This document shows, one piece after another, positions 46,057-54,787 of a DNA stretch of 64,000 nt. The stretch covers positions 1,860,001-1,924,000 of the forward strand of contig NZ_RHJS01000002.1 of assembly GCF_003885045.1 (NCBI RefSeq). Reading direction: 5' to 3'. The translations under genes and the position numbers were made by a program. Position 1 is the first letter of the stretch. Every line of letters begins with the position of its first letter. This DNA comes from Schaedlerella arabinosiphila. Lineage in GTDB: Bacteria; Bacillota; Clostridia; Lachnospirales; Lachnospiraceae. The notes under the pieces were generated by a model. The model worked only from the letters and a program-made list of their open reading frames with translations, was not told where the DNA came from and searched no databases.

Positions 46057-46285
46057 GCGCCCATTTTTGACATTTTGAAAAATCGCCAGTATTATACCGT
46101 GCAAAGGGAAATTTCCACAAATCACCGTCATTTTTGCTTTGCGTGATGTTGTAGGTAGTAGGGGGAGAAATGCCGCCGTAGCTTTGGCAAAATCCCCGCT
46201 TGCGGCACTAAAGGTATTGAGGGAAGCCCACTCTTGATGAAAACGGGCAGCTTCTTCCCCGTGACGATTACCGCATAGCTTCCCT

Positions 46286-46575
46286 CTGCTTATCCTTGAC
46301 GATTTCGGCATGGAGCGTGGCACGGAATACGGGCTTGAACTGGTTTACAACGTGATTGACAGCCGATGCCGAAGCGGCAAGCCCTTAATCGTGACAACAA
46401 ATTTGACGCTGGAGGAATTGCAGAACCCGGAGGACACCGCTCACGCCCGCATTATGACCGCCTTACAGAAATATGTACCCCCGTCCGCATTACCGGGGAG
46501 AATTTCAAAAAAACCAAAGCAAGGGAGAAAATGGAACAGCTTAAAACGCTGCTGAACAGAAAGGAGAGCCTATGA
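46286..46575 (+). pseudogene. Fragment of a DnaC/IstB-like ATPase
   Basis: LLILDDFGMERGTEYGLE and GKPLIVTTNLTLEELQN are the Walker B side of the DnaC-like ATPase of conjugative transposons. The 5' half is absent. A frameshift near 46450 moves the C-terminus (ENFKKTKAREKMEQLKTLL) to another frame. Confidence 0.75.
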
Positions 46576-46766
46576 AAAAAATTCCCATTTGTGAAAAGAG
46601 TAATTTGACTTTAAAAGAAGCTGCTGCTTATTCTGTAATCGGTATCAACAAGCTGCGTGACCTTACCAGTGACAGAAACTGCCGGTTTGTTTTGTGGGTA
46701 GGTAATAAACGGTTAATCAAACGCCGGCTGTTCGACCAGTTTATTGAGCAAGAGTATTCAATTTAA
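46572..46766 (+). CDS. xis: Excisionase, Tn916 Xis type
   Basis: A 64-residue protein (LTLKEAAAYSVIGINKLRDL, GNKRLIKRRLFDQFIE) with the winged-helix pattern of Tn916 Xis. It would bind DNA arms and favour excision. Its partner integrase survives only as a stub at 46852, so it has no known partner here. Confidence 0.85.
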   Translation: MKKIPICEKSNLTLKEAAAYSVIGINKLRDLTSDRNCRFVLWVGNKRLIKRRLFDQFIEQEYSI

Positions 46767-46851
46767 ATTTAGTGATGTAAAAATCAGTCTTGATATGATA
46801 TAATGGACGTGTCATATCAAGGCTCTTTCCATCACGGAAAGGAGTTTGACA

Positions 46852-46956
46852 ATGTCCGAGAAGCGAAAAGACAATAAAGGAAGAATCCTGCGGACAGGAG
46901 AGAGCCAGAGAAAAATAATAATGAAATTATTTTATTTGAGACGGAGGACAGAATGA
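46852..46956 (+). pseudogene. int: N-terminal stub of a Tn916-type integrase
   Basis: MSEKRKDNKGRILRTGESQR is the start of Tn916-like tyrosine integrases. After about 22 codons the frame runs into unrelated sequence and stops. The catalytic domain is lost. Confidence 0.8.
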
Positions 46957-47311
46957 TATCTTTGCCAGTTATGGTAAAGAATGAAACTGTTTGGCTTAAT
47001 AGAAATCAACTGTCAGAACTGTTTGAACGCGACATAAAAACAATCGGTAAGCATATTAATAATGCTCTAAAAGAAGAATTATCCGGGCAAAATACAGTTG
47101 TCGCAAAATTTGCGACAACTGCTTCCGATGGAAAAAGATACATGGTGCAACAATATTCCTATATTTTTTGGATAAGAATGATGCCTTATTTAAAAACGGA
47201 GAGAAACTAATTGATGATCATACACTTGTTGCACTCACAATTATGATTGCGGAATCAAATCCAGAAGAAAAAGAAATGATGATAAGCGTAATTATGAATT
47301 GTATAAAATAG
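46906..47311 (+). pseudogene. RhuM/Fic-associated protein remnant
   Basis: NNEIILFETEDRMISLPV and VWLNRNQLSELFERDIKTIG are the start of RhuM-like proteins. After a frame break near 47165 the C-terminal part (FLDKNDALFKNGEKLIDDHT, LVALTIMIAESNPEEKEMM) continues. The middle is deleted. Confidence 0.7.
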
Positions 47312-47331
47312 TTATATGGAGGGTTTAACAT

Positions 47332-47394
47332 ATGATAAAAATACTATTTGTCTGCCACGGCAATATCTGCATGTCAAACCGTAAGCCCAGATAA
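47332..47394 (+). pseudogene. First 20 codons of a low-molecular-weight protein tyrosine phosphatase
   Basis: MIKILFVCHGNICMS is the P-loop start of LMW phosphatases (usually followed by R-S-P). After this point the frame ends within five codons. GGAGGG precedes the ATG. This looks like an integration site within the phosphatase gene, with the rest elsewhere. Confidence 0.7.
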
Positions 47395-47500
47395 ATCAAG
47401 GGGTTTTGTAATCTATACATGGGATTTGCACCTCATTTGCACCTTCTGTGGAAGAAAATGAAAACCATCTGCATAAAGTATTCTTAATAAGTGAAATATA
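47395..47500. other. Possible arm sites of a tyrosine-recombinase att region
   Basis: No gene. Two copies of TTTGCACC, 11 bases apart (about 47427-47445), lie just after the interrupted phosphatase. Such direct repeats are typical of integrase arm sites. Confidence 0.35.
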
Positions 47501-47529
47501 TTGACACCCCCTATTAAATAGGGTATATT
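47501..47529 (+). promoter_or_regulatory. higBA promoter with embedded operator
   Basis: TTGACA (47501-47506), a 17-bp spacer, TATATT (47524-47529). The spacer holds the palindrome CCCTATTAAATAGGG (47509-47523), a likely site for HigA self-repression. Confidence 0.8.
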
Positions 47530-47551
47530 ATAAATAATATGAGGTCAACTA

Positions 47552-47884
47552 ATGACAAGGACATTTATCCAGACTGATGAATTTGTTAAAAATTGGGAAC
47601 GATTAGGTCTGACAGATGATGACATGAGAAGACTTGAGTTGGAAATATTAAAGAATCCCAAGATTGGAAGTGTTATCAGAGGAACCGGAGGGCTTCGTAA
47701 ATTGCGCTTCTCCTTTGAAAATAAAGGAAAAAGCGGGAGTACACGCATTTGTTATGTGGATTTTCTTTTACTGGAAACAGTATATTTAATTACCATCTAT
47801 CCTAAAAATGAGAAAGATAATTTAACAAAAGCTGAATGCAATAATATCAAGAAAATGATTGATGCTTTGGAAAAAACATTATGA
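47552..47884 (+). CDS. higB: HigB/RelE-type toxin
   Basis: A 110-residue RelE-superfamily protein (GTGGLRKLRFSFENKGKSGS, RICYVDFLLLETVYLITIYP). HigB toxins cut ribosome-bound mRNA. The toxin-first order followed by an HTH antitoxin is the Hig arrangement. GAGGT precedes the ATG. Catalytic residues are not clear without alignment. Confidence 0.88.
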   Translation: MTRTFIQTDEFVKNWERLGLTDDDMRRLELEILKNPKIGSVIRGTGGLRKLRFSFENKGKSGSTRICYVDFLLLETVYLITIYPKNEKDNLTKAECNNIKKMIDALEKTL

Positions 47885-47905
47885 CAATGTGAAGGAGGTA
47901 TCGCA

Positions 47906-48223
47906 ATGGCAAGTGTTTACGACAGCATTATGACTGGTCTGACAGAAGCGCTCGAAGATGCAGGCAGTAAGGATAAAAAATTAAAAAGACGGGTAGTCTC
48001 TGTAATCCCTGTAAAAGTTTATAATGCAGACGAAATTCAAGATATCCGAAGAAAAACCGGACTATCGCAGAAATTATTTGCAAGCTATATGGGAGTTTCA
48101 TTAAAGACAGTTGAAGCTTGGGAAGCTGGTACGAATCATCCGTCTGGAACTGCAAGCCGTATTTTAAGCATGATGGAAATGGATGCTGACCTGATAAATA
48201 ATTTTCCGTTCGTCCAAATATAG
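47906..48223 (+). CDS. higA: HigA-type HTH antitoxin
   Basis: A 105-residue protein whose C-terminal half is an Xre helix-turn-helix (IRRKTGLSQKLFASYMGVSL, TVEAWEAGTNHPSG). It should bind HigB and the palindrome in the shared promoter. AAGGAGG precedes the ATG; the gap to higB is 21 bp. Confidence 0.88.
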   Translation: MASVYDSIMTGLTEALEDAGSKDKKLKRRVVSVIPVKVYNADEIQDIRRKTGLSQKLFASYMGVSLKTVEAWEAGTNHPSGTASRILSMMEMDADLINNFPFVQI

Positions 48224-48254
48224 GATATTCATTTCGAAAAGAACATCCTATTTC
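48217..48254 (+). terminator. Weak terminator after higA
   Basis: An ATAGGAT/ATCCTAT stem with a loop of about 18 bases overlaps the higA stop and is followed by TTTCGTTT. Confidence 0.5.
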
Positions 48255-48362
48255 GTTTATTGTTTATCTGTGTACTGTATTTTCAAAATTCAAGTTAAAA
48301 ACTCATTTCCAGGAGATATCTGATATCATTTTATACACAACTCTCCTATCAAGGCATAAATG

Positions 48363-48393
48363 CAGGCAGAATCTGATCATTGATTCTACCTGC
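48363..48393 (-). terminator. Terminator of the LRR protein gene
   Basis: An imperfect 12-base stem (GCAGGCAGAATC with GATTCTACCTGC) lies about 35 bp past the LRR stop on the minus strand; the T run is poor. Confidence 0.55.
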
Positions 48394-48425
48394 ATAATAT
48401 TTGGTGTTCACAAGACTAAAAGCGA

Positions 48426-50792
48426 TCAATGCTTATAAAATCTTTTTCTGTTTAAGATACCTGTTATGGATGCCGCCATGGCAACAAGCAGCCAAAATGC
48501 TGGATTTGTACTGTCTCCTGTTTTAGGTGAAAGCTGATTTGTATTTGTTTGTTTTACATCCGATTGGCCTCCATTTGACTGGTTTGTATTCGGTTGGTTT
48601 GAATCTGGCTGGCTTGTGTCCGGTCTGTTGGAATCCGGTTTATTTGTGTCCGGCCTGTTAGAATCTGGTTTTTTTGTGCCAGACTGATCCGCCCCTGGCT
48701 TCCCTGTATTATTTGAGGATGGTTTGACCGCTACTGCAAATGTCGAAAGTTTGTCAACAGAAATTTCAACTGTCCCATCTGTATTTACGGTCAATCCATC
48801 ATGAACGATAACCTCTATATTATTATGAAGCTGATAAACAACTACATCTTTTCCAGAAAAAGAAGGATTCAACTGGAATGTTAGACTTAGGTTTCCAAAT
48901 TTATCATTAATATCCGTAATCTTTTGCCCATTTGAATATAACGACATCAAAAATTCACAAGTGGATGCAACAGAGTAGCCATCTACACCTACAGCCTGTA
49001 ACAACTTCTCAATGTTTTCTTTTGAAGGATTATCCTGTGACAGAACAATTTTAATGTCATCACTATCTGGATTCAATCCATTCTCCTTATATATACTGTC
49101 TAAATCCAGATTATCTGTATCTACCGTGATATCGTTTCCTGTCTGGTCATCAATGACTTTTTTCGTCAATGCAACATTGACGGTCATAGGTGTATCCTCT
49201 GTAGGATTTTTTGTATTATAATTATATACCAGCTTTGCTGGAATATTGCTTCCAGAGAAGGTTACAATCCCATCTGCTGACATCTGCGCCCCGTTAGTTG
49301 CAAGCGTAACCCTGTCAAGGTTTTCCTTTCCCACAATTTCTGCTAAATCCAGAGTCCATTTACCATTTTGAGAAACAATATTTGCAGTGATATTTTGTGG
49401 TGTCACATATGCTCCATATAAAACTATCACCATATCAGAATAAGTTCCATCACCCTGCCCCATAGTTACACTGCGTCTTACTGACATACTTTTGTTATAA
49501 GACAAATCTAAATGTGTTAAATGGTTACCATCACATTTCAAGGTACTCAAATTTGGATTTTGACTAACACCTAACACTTTTATTTGGTTATTTACACAAT
49601 TCAACTCGCTTAGATTCGGATTCTTACTAATATCTAGCTCTGCTATTTGGTTATCCATACAATTCAACTCGCTTAGATTTGGACTCTGGCTGACATCCAA
49701 TGCAGCAATTTGACTATTATTACATCTCAGAGTAACTAACTTAGGGCTTTCACCTATATTTAATACGGTAATCTGATTATTGCTACAATCCAAATATCGT
49801 AAATTCATTTTTTTACTGACATCCAATGTAATAATTTGGTTATTCATACAGTACAGACAATCTAAATCAGGATTCTTACTTACATCCAATACGGTAATCT
49901 GATTATTGTTACAGTCTAAAGTATATAATTTTGGATTTTGGCTTACATCCAATATGGTAATCTGATTATTGCTACAGTACAACTTCCGTAAGTTTGGATT
50001 CTGGCTTACATCCAATGACTTTAATTTGTTATAACTACAGTCTAAGTAAACTAAATTTAAGTTCTTACTCACATCCAATTCTGTTAATGGATTACCTACA
50101 TTACCGTGACAGATTAAAGAGCCTAAATTTGTATTTTGGCTTACATCAAATGACTCTAATTTATTACCACCACAATTTAAATAACGTAAGTTTAGATTTT
50201 TACTTACATCCAATTCTGTTAATTGGTTGGTAAAACAATCTAAACTCAGTAAATTCAGATTTTTACTTACATCAAGTGCTGTTAATCGGTTACCAAAACA
50301 TTTCAAAGTAGTCAAGTTGGGATTCTTGCTTACATCCAATGATGTTAATTGATTATTACTACAATCCAATGATGTCATACTTGTAAAGTAATTGATTCCA
50401 TCAAGGCTTTTTACACCATTAGATATAGTCATAAATGTTATACTGTCAATTTCATCTTGGCTAAAATATCCATCACCATTTTCATCAAAGTTATCTTTCA
50501 AATATTTGCGGAAGTTTTCATCAGGAAAATTCCCTTCATCAATAGCAATACCGTCAGCATATGTATCTATAAGATCTTCTGCACTCTTTTCTTTCTCGGA
50601 TTCTTCCTCCGCAATTTTTTCTAAATTATTTATTGTATCTTCTGGATTTACTTCTGATTGTCTTTCCATGTTCATATCGATTTGTGATGACTCTTCCGTG
50701 TTCGAATCGAACACATCATCCGCCTTTGCCACTGTACTGCCTGCCAATACCATGGCAGACATCAATAACACAGTTAATAATTTTCTCTTCAT
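48426..50792 (-). CDS. Sortase-anchored leucine-rich-repeat surface protein
   Basis: A 788-residue exported protein. It has a signal peptide (KRKLLTVLLMSAMVLAGS), an acidic region (30-80) and an EF-hand-like loop (DENGDGYFSQDE, 103-114). About 15 leucine-rich repeats of 20-21 residues follow (LDVSKNPNLTTLKCFGN type, about 131-455), then an Ig-like part (about 470-690), and a Pro/Asn/Asp/Thr linker with PDTNKPDSNRPDTS repeats. It ends in SPKTG (about 755), a hydrophobic helix and RKR, so a sortase should attach it to the wall. Internalin-like; likely host or surface contact. ATG 50792 has GGAG eight bases upstream. Confidence 0.9.
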   Translation of the reverse strand: MKRKLLTVLLMSAMVLAGSTVAKADDVFDSNTEESSQIDMNMERQSEVNPEDTINNLEKIAEEESEKEKSAEDLIDTYADGIAIDEGNFPDENFRKYLKDNFDENGDGYFSQDEIDSITFMTISNGVKSLDGINYFTSMTSLDCSNNQLTSLDVSKNPNLTTLKCFGNRLTALDVSKNLNLLSLDCFTNQLTELDVSKNLNLRYLNCGGNKLESFDVSQNTNLGSLICHGNVGNPLTELDVSKNLNLVYLDCSYNKLKSLDVSQNPNLRKLYCSNNQITILDVSQNPKLYTLDCNNNQITVLDVSKNPDLDCLYCMNNQIITLDVSKKMNLRYLDCSNNQITVLNIGESPKLVTLRCNNSQIAALDVSQSPNLSELNCMDNQIAELDISKNPNLSELNCVNNQIKVLGVSQNPNLSTLKCDGNHLTHLDLSYNKSMSVRRSVTMGQGDGTYSDMVIVLYGAYVTPQNITANIVSQNGKWTLDLAEIVGKENLDRVTLATNGAQMSADGIVTFSGSNIPAKLVYNYNTKNPTEDTPMTVNVALTKKVIDDQTGNDITVDTDNLDLDSIYKENGLNPDSDDIKIVLSQDNPSKENIEKLLQAVGVDGYSVASTCEFLMSLYSNGQKITDINDKFGNLSLTFQLNPSFSGKDVVVYQLHNNIEVIVHDGLTVNTDGTVEISVDKLSTFAVAVKPSSNNTGKPGADQSGTKKPDSNRPDTNKPDSNRPDTSQPDSNQPNTNQSNGGQSDVKQTNTNQLSPKTGDSTNPAFWLLVAMAASITGILNRKRFYKH
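50698..50714. repeat. Candidate parS site 1
   Basis: GTGTTCGAATCGAACAC: perfect 8-bp arms around one base, inside the 5' end of the LRR gene. Best match of a five-site set. Confidence 0.6.
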
Positions 50793-50969
50793 TTGTTTTA
50801 CTCCTAGTATTTTTTCTACAATTTTTGTACATATCTCCACTTACGGATCTTTTTAAAACTTATCCTAACTATTTTCCTCCCAATAATATATACCCTTACT
50901 CCATAAAAAATCCCCTTTCCATATATCTTCTTCCAATCTAATAACGTTTAAGAATCCTATTTCTTGATA

Positions 50970-50998
50970 ATTATACTACTTAATATATCTATTAGCAA
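50970..50998 (-). promoter_or_regulatory. Promoter of the LRR protein gene
   Basis: Minus-strand TTGCTA (50993-50998), 17 bp, TATAAT (50970-50975), giving a leader of about 170 nt. The rest of 50793-51106 shows no gene. A lone TGTGGATAA (DnaA-box complement) lies near 51038. Confidence 0.65.
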
Positions 50999-51106
50999 CA
51001 TATTTCTATTTTTTATAGCAATTGGATAGTGTTTCTGTGTGGATAAAAGATATATTTTGTTACCATAAGAATAAATCGCTCCAAACAGCAGAAGAAAGGG
51101 GGCTAT

Positions 51107-51448
51107 ATGAATTTAGATGAAATTGGAACAAGAATCAAATCTGCCAGGCATGAAGCCAGAATGACTCAAGAGCAGTTGGCAGAACTCATTGATGTCTCAC
51201 CACACTATATCTATGAGATAGAACGTGGCTCTAAAGCCATGTCCTTACAGACATTAGAAAAACTGTCTATCGCATTGCATCAGTCCATAGATTTCCTTTT
51301 CTGGGGAAATTCCATGCCATACTCAAAAGACAGTCATTCTCTTGAAGATCGGTTATCCGCACTTACCAATAATTTACCGAAGGAAAACAGGGAGGCACTG
51401 GCTGATATTTTAACCGTCCTAATCCCATATCTAAAAACAGAGAAGTAG
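51107..51448 (+). CDS. Xre-family transcriptional regulator
   Basis: A 113-residue protein with an N-terminal helix-turn-helix (IGTRIKSARHEARMTQEQLA, IDVSPHYIYEIERGSKAMS) and a short C-terminal helix region. Divergent from the LRR gene, so it might control it. GGGGG precedes the ATG. Confidence 0.88.
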   Translation: MNLDEIGTRIKSARHEARMTQEQLAELIDVSPHYIYEIERGSKAMSLQTLEKLSIALHQSIDFLFWGNSMPYSKDSHSLEDRLSALTNNLPKENREALADILTVLIPYLKTEK

Positions 51449-51468
51449 ATTTCTCCCTACTTCTCTGT
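51437..51468 (+). terminator. Terminator overlapping the Xre stop
   Basis: A perfect 12-base stem ACAGAGAAGTAG/CTACTTCTCTGT with an 8-base loop. Confidence 0.7.
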
Positions 51469-51535
51469 AATCGGCACTCCATCCCTTTAAGGCAGTGTCA
51501 AAAAACTTCAAATCCATCACCAATTGCCAAAAAAT

Positions 51536-51559
51536 AAGGGGGAAAGTTACTCCCCCCTT
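51536..51559. terminator. G-rich hairpin downstream of the nuclease fragment
   Basis: AAGGGGG and CCCCCTT arms with an inner loop of about ten bases (51536-51559), between the Xre gene and the Rpn-type fragment. It probably ends minus-strand transcripts. Confidence 0.45.
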
Positions 51560-51611
51560 GATTTTACTGGATTCTTTTAACCAGCCAATATTATAACACC
51601 GAGATCCGCCA

Positions 51612-51965
51612 CTAAGCATTTGCGTATAATGCACTCTCTGCTTCTTTATATTCCGCTTCCGTATATCCTATAGATAATATCTGTTCTCTTGTAATATTAG
51701 CCCTGATCATTCTCTTAATAGCATCCATTCTTTCCCGTTCAATAATATTCTCTGACAAATTACACATAATCTGGATTCTCCCTTCTAACTCAGCAGTCAT
51801 TATCATTCCATACTCATCTGCTAATATACATTTCTTTTCTACAGCATCTTTCTCAGAAAGCAATTCTTCGACCATAGATATCAACACGTTTTGAGATTTC
51901 TTTTTGCCATCGCTAGGATTATTGTTCTCTCCATTCCGTATATTAACAATAATGCCTTTTATCAA
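51612..51965 (-). pseudogene. C-terminal fragment of a PD-(D/E)XK (Rpn-like) transposase-type protein
   Basis: A 117-residue frame whose end (IIERERMDAIKRMIRANITR, GYTEAEYKEAESALYANA) looks like the helical C-terminus of Rpn-type proteins. The nuclease domain is absent. An out-of-frame coding-like stretch of about 25 codons lies just upstream (near 52043-52120), which supports decay. Confidence 0.5.
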
Positions 51966-52126
51966 ATCCGTATGGTTGAGTTTTTCTTATTCCCGAAAAC
52001 CGTTTTTCTATCGAATCCAATTTCCTCAATGGAATCTTCTGCCCCTTCATTGTCCATACAAATTCTCAAGTTCTGCAGAGGGCAAATCCAAAAAGTGCAT
52101 GGCTGCCTGACTCAATTTTAGCTGTT

Positions 52127-53044
52127 CTACACTGTTTGAAGTCCTGCAAGCAGTTCTACTTCTGAAACACTAAGACCGGTGTCCTCCGCTATTTCTTCAA
52201 TCGTCATTTTTCCTCTTTTCAGCATTCTAAGTGCCGTTTCTCGTTGATTTTGGCTAATCCCCTGATTTAAAATCGTTCTTGCACTTGTTTCAATCAATGC
52301 ACCTCGCATCATGTCACCTACGCCTTTCTGCACATTCTCATATTTCTGTGCAATTTCCTTAATCACATCACCCGACAAATCAATAATCGTGCGCTTGTCA
52401 AACGCCCCGATCACTCCCTGCTGTTCCAGTTCATCAAGCCTTTCTAAGATGATCCGATACTCTGCTTTTAATTCCGCAAGTTTCTGCTCATTACTATTAT
52501 ACTCCGGAAAACTTTTCTCATGTGAAAAAATGTAAAACGGAATCAGCATCAGCAGACCTTTTTCAAAAATATCCTCCAGAGTATACGTCTGCACTTTCAT
52601 AACCGGCACATCATATTGGACTGTCCCGCCCGGCGTGGCTATAACATACTTCATTTTATTCGGCGTCTTTTTATAAGTCCGAAGATACAAAACAGCCGTA
52701 TTAGGAAATGTTACAGTCAGTGTTTCCTCTGTAGCCTCGCCCTCGTCAAGCGCTATCTGTGCGTCATATTCAAAAAGCCTTATCATGATTTTCCCATCCG
52801 GCAGGCTGCTTTCACACTCAATATGATATTTCTTAGGTATCTTTCCAAAAACCGTGAAATTTGTGTCCGTAATCCGTTCTTTATCTGCTTCATCCTGCTG
52901 ATCTAAAAAATGTTCGTTGGGAAAAAAACGGATTTCTTCTTCTCCTGTATACATTTCCCCGAAAAGCTCATTGATCACAGGGATGATCAGCTTCCGGCAG
53001 TCATTTAAGATTGTCCGGAACGCTCCGTCATATATAGTTGCCAT
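52127..53044 (-). CDS. Rpn-family recombination-promoting nuclease
   Basis: A 305-residue protein. The N-terminal PD-(D/E)XK-type domain has ITDTNFTVFGK and YHIECESSLPDGKIMIRLFE, and a helical C-terminus carries EEIAEDTGLSVSEVELL. The last motif is a typical end of Rpn or PD-(D/E)XK transposase-like proteins. Such genes are spread in Clostridia and can promote RecA-independent recombination. AAGG precedes the ATG. Confidence 0.75.
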   Translation of the reverse strand: MATIYDGAFRTILNDCRKLIIPVINELFGEMYTGEEEIRFFPNEHFLDQQDEADKERITDTNFTVFGKIPKKYHIECESSLPDGKIMIRLFEYDAQIALDEGEATEETLTVTFPNTAVLYLRTYKKTPNKMKYVIATPGGTVQYDVPVMKVQTYTLEDIFEKGLLMLIPFYIFSHEKSFPEYNSNEQKLAELKAEYRIILERLDELEQQGVIGAFDKRTIIDLSGDVIKEIAQKYENVQKGVGDMMRGALIETSARTILNQGISQNQRETALRMLKRGKMTIEEIAEDTGLSVSEVELLAGLQTV

Positions 53045-53261
53045 ATCTTATTCCTTTCCTTTTTGTGTCTTAATCGTATCATTTTTCTGCCTCAAATTCA
53101 AGAATTTCACAGCATTCACACTGTTTTTTCCTAAAGTCGTATAATGATATTCCAATAAGCATACATTGGCTTCAAGCCTGTACTGACGCTAAAGTGCATA
53201 TTATACATCTTTCGGGGTTAGATATAATAAGTATAATTTTTACCGTCCCTTTCAACAACCA

Positions 53262-53531
53262 TCATTGTTTTACAGCCATATCATCCGTCACAAAGCATTC
53301 TGCCATCAATAATACAGCATATCGGAATCCTTTAATAAACCCTGCTTCTTCTGCAATCGAAGCTGCTTGAAACAGCTTGTTCCGGTATTGCTCATATTCC
53401 AGCGGTTCCATCTGACTTTCCTCTTTTTTTAGTAATTCTTTGAGTTTCTTTTCCATTTCCCTGCTGGTTTCATCTGTAAACTTTGTACGCTGTATCATGG
53501 TATTGTAGATTTCTGTAATTTTTTTATTCAT
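53262..53531 (-). CDS. Small hypothetical protein (DUF6809-like)
   Basis: An 89-residue, mostly helical protein with a charged middle (REMEKKLKELLKKEESQ) and a C-terminal GFIKGFRYAVLLMAECF patch. It resembles small Firmicute proteins of the DUF6809 kind, often on mobile elements. Function unknown. A weak ribosome site (GAAGAAAG). Confidence 0.6.
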   Translation of the reverse strand: MNKKITEIYNTMIQRTKFTDETSREMEKKLKELLKKEESQMEPLEYEQYRNKLFQAASIAEEAGFIKGFRYAVLLMAECFVTDDMAVKQ

Positions 53532-53546
53532 AGCTTTCTTCGGAAC

Positions 53547-53879
53547 TTATAAATGTTCCTCTGTCTCCCTCCTCAATACTTCATCTAAAGTGATACTTCT
53601 ATCTGACATCCAACTCCAGTCCTCTTCCGAAATATAGATAGTCCCCTGCGTTTCTACATCCTCCAATTTCTCTCTGCATAAAAGGCTCCCATAAAAATTC
53701 ACCAGTATGCCCTCTGCAATCTGTACTGGATTGCCAAATCCATCATCATCATGACGGACTTCATATTGATATAGTCCCTCCGGTACAGAATCCTCTTGTA
53801 TTCTGTCACAGGTAATAAATGCTTCTTTTTCAAATATCCTTACCCTCTCATAGCGTAATTCCTCTGCATGGTATCTCAT
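53547..53879 (-). CDS. LPD28-like domain protein
   Basis: A 110-residue acidic protein with VPEGLYQYEVRHDDDGFGNP and GTIYISEEDWSWM, a pattern seen in large-polyvalent-protein-associated domain 28 proteins of mobile elements. It lies 15 bp upstream of the small DUF6809-like gene. Function unknown. Confidence 0.65.
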   Translation of the reverse strand: MRYHAEELRYERVRIFEKEAFITCDRIQEDSVPEGLYQYEVRHDDDGFGNPVQIAEGILVNFYGSLLCREKLEDVETQGTIYISEEDWSWMSDRSITLDEVLRRETEEHL

Positions 53880-53980
53880 TTATTTTCTACTCATAATCAT
53901 TCCATCCATATAGAACTTCTCTTACATTAACCTGAAATTTATTTGCTCATCCTATCACCTTTTTTCTATATATTCAAAAA

Positions 53981-53997
53981 GTGTTCGGTTTGAACAC
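53981..53997. repeat. Candidate parS site 2
   Basis: GTGTTCGGTTTGAACAC, intergenic. Outer 6-bp arms are perfect; inner bases deviate. Confidence 0.5.
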
Positions 53998-54044
53998 CTT
54001 CATACATAACCATTCAGCCTGACGGTTTGCTATAAGGAAACTCT

Positions 54045-54117
54045 TGTCTGCTTACTGAAATCTATCGATATCCACACTATTAGCCTATGATATTTCTCCA
54101 ATTTCAATAAGCAGACA
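54045..54117. repeat. 17-bp inverted repeat downstream of the relaxase-like gene
   Basis: TGTCTGCTTACTGAAAT and ATTTCAATAAGCAGACA (16 of 17 paired) with a 39-base loop. It may end the mob transcript or act in transfer. The rest of 53880-54172 holds only candidate parS site 2. Confidence 0.55.
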
Positions 54118-54172
54118 GTCTCGTACTCTTTATATTTGAACAAGCCAGATTAAGCACTGTTATTCCGCCGCT

Positions 54173-54787
54173 TCATTCTTTTAAATATGGGATTCTATTT
54201 TCAATCCCAAGCATTTTAACCCATTTATCCTTATATAAATCCACTCCCGTCTCATTCCCGAATCTCACGATCCCATCATAATCCCGATATGTAAAACACT
54301 GCAGCGGAATATTATACATTTGCCCAAGTAATTCTGCTATCTTCCATCCTATCCCCTTCCAAGTATCCCTGCATAAACGTAATGTATTTATATTTACTGG
54401 ATTGACAATCATATGGATATGATGATGGGACATATTGTCCAGATGTAAGAATAATATATTCTGGTATTCTCCAAATAAATAAAGATTTAGAAAACGCATA
54501 ATTTCCATCATCGTACTTGGATCTACATCTTTCTCCCATCTTTGCGTATCAAAACTTAAGATATAATGTAATGCTCTTGTATTAAGCGACTTTACCCTTC
54601 TCCATTGCAGATACATCATTTGATTATAGATGCATTCCATAATCCCTTCTCCAATAGAATATAGATTTTCCATTATCGTATAGCTACTATGGTTATATGC
54701 ATAAAATAATAAATTCCTCAGATCCTTTTCTGTCCGGTATACAGCCGTCTTTCCATTCTCTTCTGCTGCTATCTTGAATATCGCCAT
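54173..54787 (-). CDS. Short relaxase-like mobilization protein
   Basis: A 204-residue protein. RALHYILSF and HLDNMSHHHIHMIVNPVN match the motif with three histidines of MobA/MobP-type relaxases. No primase or other C-terminal domain is present, so it is a minimal version. The ATG at 54787 lies inside the end of the upstream gene (AGGGG before it), as in mobC-mobA pairs. It would nick DNA at oriT. Confidence 0.7.
   Translation of the reverse strand: MAIFKIAAEENGKTAVYRTEKDLRNLLFYAYNHSSYTIMENLYSIGEGIMECIYNQMMYLQWRRVKSLNTRALHYILSFDTQRWEKDVDPSTMMEIMRFLNLYLFGEYQNILFLHLDNMSHHHIHMIVNPVNINTLRLCRDTWKGIGWKIAELLGQMYNIPLQCFTYRDYDGIVRFGNETGVDLYKDKWVKMLGIENRIPYLKE

Noticed and set aside
45937-46323. A 128-codon minus-strand frame across Tn916-type debris
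   Set aside because: It crosses a plus-strand terminator and the DnaC-like fragment and has no family look.
49500-50400. Regular repeats considered as CRISPR or tandem satellite
   Set aside because: They are degenerate leucine-rich-repeat codons of about 63 bp inside a coding frame.
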